6,047 nucleotides of DNA from Bacteroidota bacterium (GTDB taxonomy: Bacteria; Bacteroidota; Bacteroidia; Bacteroidales; Rikenellaceae), in contig JAEZPN010000031.1 of NCBI GenBank assembly GCA_023413645.1, forward strand, positions 1-6,047, read 5' to 3'. The position numbers and the translations under genes were made by a program. The notes beneath the pieces were generated by a model, which worked only from the letters and a program-made list of their open reading frames with translations, was not told where the DNA came from and searched no databases. Positions 4,904 through 6,047 of this stretch are shown in pieces. Numbering within the stretch: position 1 is the first letter of the stretch; the number at the start of each line of letters is the position of its first letter.

Positions 4904-6047
4904 ATGAAACGTTCACTCCTAATTTTTGCGTTGCTCTTTGCAACAACGTTCACCGCAGTTGCGGACAAGGGTATGTGGCTTCCATCACTTATCTCATCGC
5001 GCATCAGCGACATGAAGTCTAAGGGTTTCAAACTCTCGGCTGAGGACATCTACTCCATCAACAAAGCCTCTATGAAGGATGCTGTGGTTCTATTTGACGG
5101 TGGATGTACTGGTGAAATCATCTCTGAGAAGGGTCTTATCCTTACGAACCACCACTGCGGCTACGACGCAATCCAGGCACTCTCAAGCGTCGAGCACGAC
5201 TACCTCACCGACGGTTTCTGGGCTATGAACCACCAGGAGGAGTTGCCCTGCCCCGGCCTTAAGGTACACATCCTCGTACGCATGGAGGAGGTTACAGAGC
5301 GCCTCGCAGCGGGCGAGACAAAAGAGGAGATCATCGCTAAGGCTGAGGCCGAGGGTGTTGGCTTCCGCGCGACAGTAGAGTCTATGTACTACGGCAACAT
5401 GGCATACCTCTTCATCTACCGCGAGTTCAACGACGTGCGCCTTGTGGGCACACCTCCAACAGCCATTGGTAAGTTTGGTGCCGACAACGACAACTGGATC
5501 TGGCCACGCCACACTGGCGACTTCTCGATCTTCCGCATCTACGCTAACGAGAACAATGAGCCCGCAGCATATAGCGCCCAGAACAAGCCATACACACCTG
5601 CACGCCACTTCAAGATCTCGACAAAGGGCGTAAAGGAGGGTGACTTCACTATGATTTACGGTTTCCCTGGCAACACTCAGGAGTATATCACATCTGACGC
5701 CGTTAAGTACATCGCCGAGATTTCGGACCCCTTGAAGATCGACCTCCGCACACAGCGCCTCGACATCATCGGTGCTGCACAGGCAGAGTCTGTAGAGACA
5801 CGTATCAAGTATGCTGCTAAGCAGGCGAACATCGCCAACGCATGGAAGAAGTGGCAGGGCGAGGTTAAGGGTATCAACCGTCTCGGCACATACTCTAAAA
5901 AGCTCGCATACGAGGAGCGCTTCCGCAAGGAGAATCCAGATAAAGCATATCTCCTCGACTCGCTGTCGGCCGCTTATGAGCGTAATATGGAGGGTTACTT
6001 CCACTACGAGCTCTTCAACGAGTCGTTGCGTGGCATAGAGCTTACAC
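4904..6047 (+). CDS. Second S46 family dipeptidyl peptidase (3' end beyond window)
   Basis: This is a second exported S46 exopeptidase, clearly paralogous to the dpp7-type gene 0.8 kb upstream. Seen: 381 codons are open to the window edge, about half of a typical enzyme. The signal peptide is 1-20 (cleavage AVA/DKGMW). Catalytic His84 (TNHHCG) and Asp206 (HTGDFS) are present; the catalytic Ser and the Gly/Arg specificity position lie outside. Asn197, Trp198, Arg202 and Asn312 sit at the family spacing for binding the substrate N-terminus (the Asp206-to-Asn312 distance of 106 is the same in the first enzyme). The segment between His and Asp is 15 residues shorter than in the first paralogue. 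GADNDNWIW replaces GGDTDNWMW, and residues 275-325 (LRTQRLDIIGAAQ, ANAWKKWQGE) differ clearly from the first enzyme, so this is not a recent duplicate. DPP7-like, DPP11-like or another S46 class are all possible. It follows maf by 32 A-rich bases without a Shine-Dalgarno sequence, promoter or terminator, so it is likely translated from the maf transcript. Confidence 0.94.
   Translation, partial: MKRSLLIFALLFATTFTAVADKGMWLPSLISSRISDMKSKGFKLSAEDIYSINKASMKDAVVLFDGGCTGEIISEKGLILTNHHCGYDAIQALSSVEHDYLTDGFWAMNHQEELPCPGLKVHILVRMEEVTERLAAGETKEEIIAKAEAEGVGFRATVESMYYGNMAYLFIYREFNDVRLVGTPPTAIGKFGADNDNWIWPRHTGDFSIFRIYANENNEPAAYSAQNKPYTPARHFKISTKGVKEGDFTMIYGFPGNTQEYITSDAVKYIAEISDPLKIDLRTQRLDIIGAAQAESVETRIKYAAKQANIANAWKKWQGEVKGINRLGTYSKKLAYEERFRKENPDKAYLLDSLSAAYERNMEGYFHYELFNESLRGIELT

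Noticed and set aside
5183..6004. 273-codon minus-strand open frame inside the second S46 gene
   Set aside because: It is antisense to clear S46 motifs (HTGDFS, GKFGADNDNW). The leucine/valine/cysteine-rich product is typical of a shadow of GAG- and GAC-rich coding sequence.
1..6047. A novel system such as a defence island, CRISPR array, retron, toxin-antitoxin pair or mobile element
   Set aside because: I saw no spaced direct repeats, terminal inverted repeats, transposase or nuclease motifs. Every sizeable region is explained by housekeeping or peptidase genes and their signals.

Overview
The window looks like chromosomal core DNA from a member of the Bacteroidales (phylum Bacteroidota). 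Three points support this. Three separate promoters match the Bacteroidetes sigma consensus TTTG-N19-TAnnTTTG. None of the genes has a Shine-Dalgarno sequence. The proteins (long-form QueA, the Maf variant, S46 dipeptidyl peptidases beginning DEGMW or DKGMW after the signal peptide) resemble Bacteroides, Alistipes and Prevotella homologues. The genus cannot be settled by eye. I see no mobile element, CRISPR array, phage gene or unknown defence-like cassette.

Layout: the left arm (1-1020) is read on the minus strand. A promoter drives a tRNA-Glu(CUC), which is followed by a hairpin terminator and then queA, which runs off the left edge. A roughly 150-base A/T-tract-rich divergent intergenic region separates it from the right arm. 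The right arm is read on the plus strand. It holds a promoter and a small predicted lipoprotein with a DUF3298-like C-terminal half, then a complete S46 dipeptidyl peptidase of the DPP7 type, ending at a strong intrinsic terminator. A new consensus promoter then starts a second unit, a maf pyrophosphatase gene followed 32 bases later by a second S46 peptidase gene, which is cut by the right edge after 381 codons.

How the genes fit together: the two S46 enzymes are predicted exported serine exopeptidases that remove dipeptides from the N-termini of peptides in the periplasm. This is the usual nutrient route of proteolytic or asaccharolytic Bacteroidales. The first carries the Gly typical of DPP7 (hydrophobic P1) at the specificity position. 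The specificity residue and catalytic Ser of the second lie beyond the window, so its class is open. The lipoprotein may be co-transcribed with the first peptidase. QueA (queuosine synthesis), the tRNA and Maf (nucleotide clean-up) are housekeeping genes with no evident functional tie to peptide use. The most useful leads are the paralogous peptidase pair split by maf, the position of queA just behind a terminator, and the CUC tRNA in a region with almost exclusive GAG usage.
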